This document shows positions 61,426 through 64,000 of a stretch of DNA of 64,000 nucleotides, in pieces (positions within the stretch are counted from its first letter, which is position 1; each line of letters starts with the position of its first letter). The stretch comes from Pontederia crassipes (taxonomy: Eukaryota; Streptophyta; Magnoliopsida; Commelinales; Pontederiaceae), in contig CM060196.1 in assembly GCA_030549335.1 (NCBI GenBank), positions 22,960,501 to 23,024,500 of the forward strand, given 5' to 3'. A model generated the notes under the pieces. That model was not told where the DNA came from. It did no database searches and worked only from the letters and a program-made list of their open reading frames with translations. The position numbers and the translations under genes are program-made.

Positions 61426-63643
61426 TGTGAGAATCTCCATGTCACATCAAACAATCAATATTCATAACAAGTGTTAGTCTTCCCAGCAATCATTCAATGG
61501 GCATATCACAAAACCCGGCCTGATTTTCGAAGCCAAAAACTTTATTGATATTTATATTTTTTTTTTCTTACGGATGATCTGCTTGCTTAATCCAATATTT
61601 CGATTGAGTTCTATCGTTAACAAACCCACTGAGTCGTTTGGTTGGCTCGCATGATATGTCAATTAAATAAAAGATTTAGGGAATATGTGAATCTAAAATG
61701 TGTGGACCTACTATTGATTTATCAATGATGATCTTTGATAAATATTTTTTAAGATGAATTTATTATGAATTTATATCTACCATTAATCTATATATCAATG
61801 ATAGTCCACATGTGTGAATCTCATTTGAGTCCACACAATCCCCAATCTTCTCAATAAATTTGTGAACATATGAGCTAATTATAATCCTATCCATCATGAT
61901 CACAACAGATCATTATTTTTATTGATTAACATAATTTAAAAATAAATAAGATAAAACATAATAAAATCTAAATAAATTTTTTTTATTTTATGTTAGTGAT
62001 GGTGAATTAGAGAATTGAAAGACATTCTATTGACCATCAAGGAGTCGAAACACACTCGCCATGCATAATCAAAGTCCACAGTTTGATCAAGAAATTGCAT
62101 AATCAAATCTTCTAAAAATTATGATACTAATATTTAAATGTACGCTTTATCTTGAGCTTTAAAATTTTAGATAGACTTTTACAATCCTAGGATAACACTA
62201 GAATGCATTAAAAATAAAGTAGATCTCGAACATATTTTCTTTTCTGATTTATTCACACATCATTCACCTAAAATGAGTGATGAGATTTAAATCAATATCA
62301 CGTTCTAATTTCAATATCATAATTTGTTTCCAATGTAATGTGATTGTTATTTGAAGACTGTGTCAAAATTATAAATCACTAAAAGAACACTGTACATAAA
62401 GAGTCAATATGTTGAAGTATAAATCTTATTGATAGTTAGGATTATAGTCGATCCTAGGATACTAAAGGAGCAAGTAGAAATAAAAGATTAATTATGTGAG
62501 ACATGAGAAGTTCCTAGCGCCATGGGGTTCATGTACATGCACAGATCGACGCCACATGGCAGCTCCTGGCGAGAGCACACTCCATTCCGGGAAACATGTC
62601 TGAAGCAAAAACAAGAAAAAGTAATTTGAATCAAATCAGAATTTGGAGAGAAGAATCAGGCGGAAGTTGACTACATTCATCGTGCAGCAGTAGCTGTCTC
62701 AGCTTCAGGATTACTAACTAAGAGCACTCCTACCCATGCATGCATCAACACAGTCAACAACCATTGACCTGAATATTATTCTGCCCTTGCTCTGCAGAAT
62801 CAAACTTGGCACTCTCTCTTTCCCAATAACACTATATATAATATCTCACCTCCAAGTTGACCTCACCATGTTGCTGCTGCATTCTTCTCTCCCCATTTGT
62901 ATAAATAGTTGCGCGTAAGTGCTCTTGCATGCACACATCACAATGAGGAGGTCAATAGTAGTCGAAGACGCACCATAGCATCTCTTTCCTCACAAATCTC
63001 TCTCCTCATGGAATTCCTAATATATACAGAAATATGCATTGTATAGGTTGAGGTCCTCCTCCACTACTCTCAGGTACAAGGGATGGGAATGGTGAAGTAC
63101 TAGACTGAAGGAGGTCTGTGGATGCCACGAATAAGCAGTGTGCACTGTGCAGCGTTGACATGCACCATTAACTACTACTAGCTAGGGCCATCCGTTTGAA
63201 GAGGAATAAATGAAGAATTTAACTCTCCCAGTAGTACTGTAATAAGAATTTATTACCTAACTCTCTGCCAAAACATACAAAAAACAATTTTGGGTTTGAC
63301 TAATTCTAAGTGACAATAGATGCAGTTACTGCAGGTAGATATATCATGTATATATACGGGCTAATATTAATTAATTAGGTCAGTTTTTTTTTCTTTTTCT
63401 CTTTTTGCTGGAAAGTTAGGTGGATTTTAGGAATTTAACAAATGCCACAGACTTCTCATCATAAATTCAATTGTCATATCAAAATCAATGGAACTCACAA
63501 AGTAAATAGTTATATTTATTCATGTAAACGTGGAGAACAGTAAAAGAAAGGATCACAAGATGTTCATGGCAGCGGGGACCCTCACCATCGAACGACAACT
63601 AAGCTAATTAAACATGAACCCCACACACTCACTACATATATAT

Positions 63644-63676
<33 letters not shown>

Positions 63677-64000
63677 ATATAGACATATATATTATATGTA
63701 TATATAAAAGCATTCCAGCAGATTTGATCCGACGACTAGGCTCGCTTTCATGTATGAGATGTACGAAAGGGGGAGGGGATTGAAGAGTAAATTGCAAGCA
63801 AATGGTGCTCTCGACAGATGTTGAATGCATTAAAGCCGTGTTGAATGATGGACCATTCCCGATCAAGGATCATGAGCAAGTAAGCTGCAAAGACACCCAA
63901 CTTGTTCATGCATAAAGCATCTGCAACAATTGAAGGCATGCAATTAAGTTGACGACCAATATTGCCATCGAGCATGGACGGCCATGAGTACAGCTAGTGA
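61426..64000. other. Intergenic DNA at the right edge
   Basis: No gene could be supported. A TATAAATAG at 62897-62905 looks like a real core promoter, but only short frames follow it. An AC/TA microsatellite lies at about 63637-63710. Minus-strand frames near 63582-63975 have no family match. Confidence 0.4.
62897..62905 (+). promoter_or_regulatory. Possible TATA box without a recognised gene
   Basis: TATAAATAG sits in CATG-rich DNA and would place a transcript start near 62930. The first downstream ATG opens only 11 codons, so any transcript may be non-coding or extend by splicing beyond the window. Confidence 0.3.

Noticed and set aside
63000-63130. A miR319-like stretch around GACTGAAGGAGGTCT
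   Set aside because: It does not match the mature sequence and no convincing stem was found.

Overview
This window is plant nuclear DNA. The evidence is spliced genes with GT-AG introns, plant-specific families (ATL RING-H2, NHL/LEA-2, plant NT-C2 coiled-coil) and plant transposons, including an Au-type SINE, CACTA subterminal repeats and a very long chromovirus-type LTR. The very GC-rich intronless genes (two ATLs and the NHL gene) set in AT-rich intergenic DNA resemble a commelinid monocot. I see nothing specific to grasses, so my guess is a non-grass monocot, with low confidence at order level.

Layout. 0.65-4.15 kb holds a TAF15b-type gene on the minus strand, whose seven coding exons join into 396 codons plus stop. 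4.15-13.6 kb is gene-poor and dominated by one 4.8 kb solo-LTR-like unit. 13.6-23.6 kb is a RING ligase cluster: two intronless ATL genes on the plus strand, facing a seven-exon, 861-residue RING protein gene on the minus strand. An Au-like SINE with a perfect 17-bp target duplication lies inside that gene. 23.6-39.8 kb is about 16 kb without a gene I can support, only microsatellites, homopolymer tracts, a CACTA-like end, an LTR-type fossil and a tRNA-derived SINE. 39.8-49.9 kb is an eight-exon, 1661-residue NT-C2/coiled-coil gene on the minus strand. Its 4 kb central exon carries tandem copies of a 97-residue coiled-coil unit, and its first intron holds an antisense LINE fragment. 51.2-51.8 kb is an intronless NHL/LEA-2 gene on the minus strand. 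52.9-61.4 kb is a nest of transposons: copia fossils, a degenerate CACTA with inverted subterminal blocks, a SINE with a 16-bp target duplication, a GRF zinc-finger pseudogene, a MULE zinc-knuckle fragment, a hAT-like MITE and a LINE RNase H remnant. 61.4-64 kb has no convincing gene.

The host genes do not form a pathway. One is a transcription and RNA-binding factor, three are ubiquitin ligases, one is a coiled-coil scaffold and one is a membrane-anchored LEA-2 protein. Exon borders were read by eye from splice signals, reading-frame continuity and remembered family sequences; all three spliced CDSs are exact multiples of three. I found no system that I can call new with confidence. The best leads are two possibly related SINE families, the expanding coiled-coil exon, and four long G/C homopolymers, two of them at gene boundaries.
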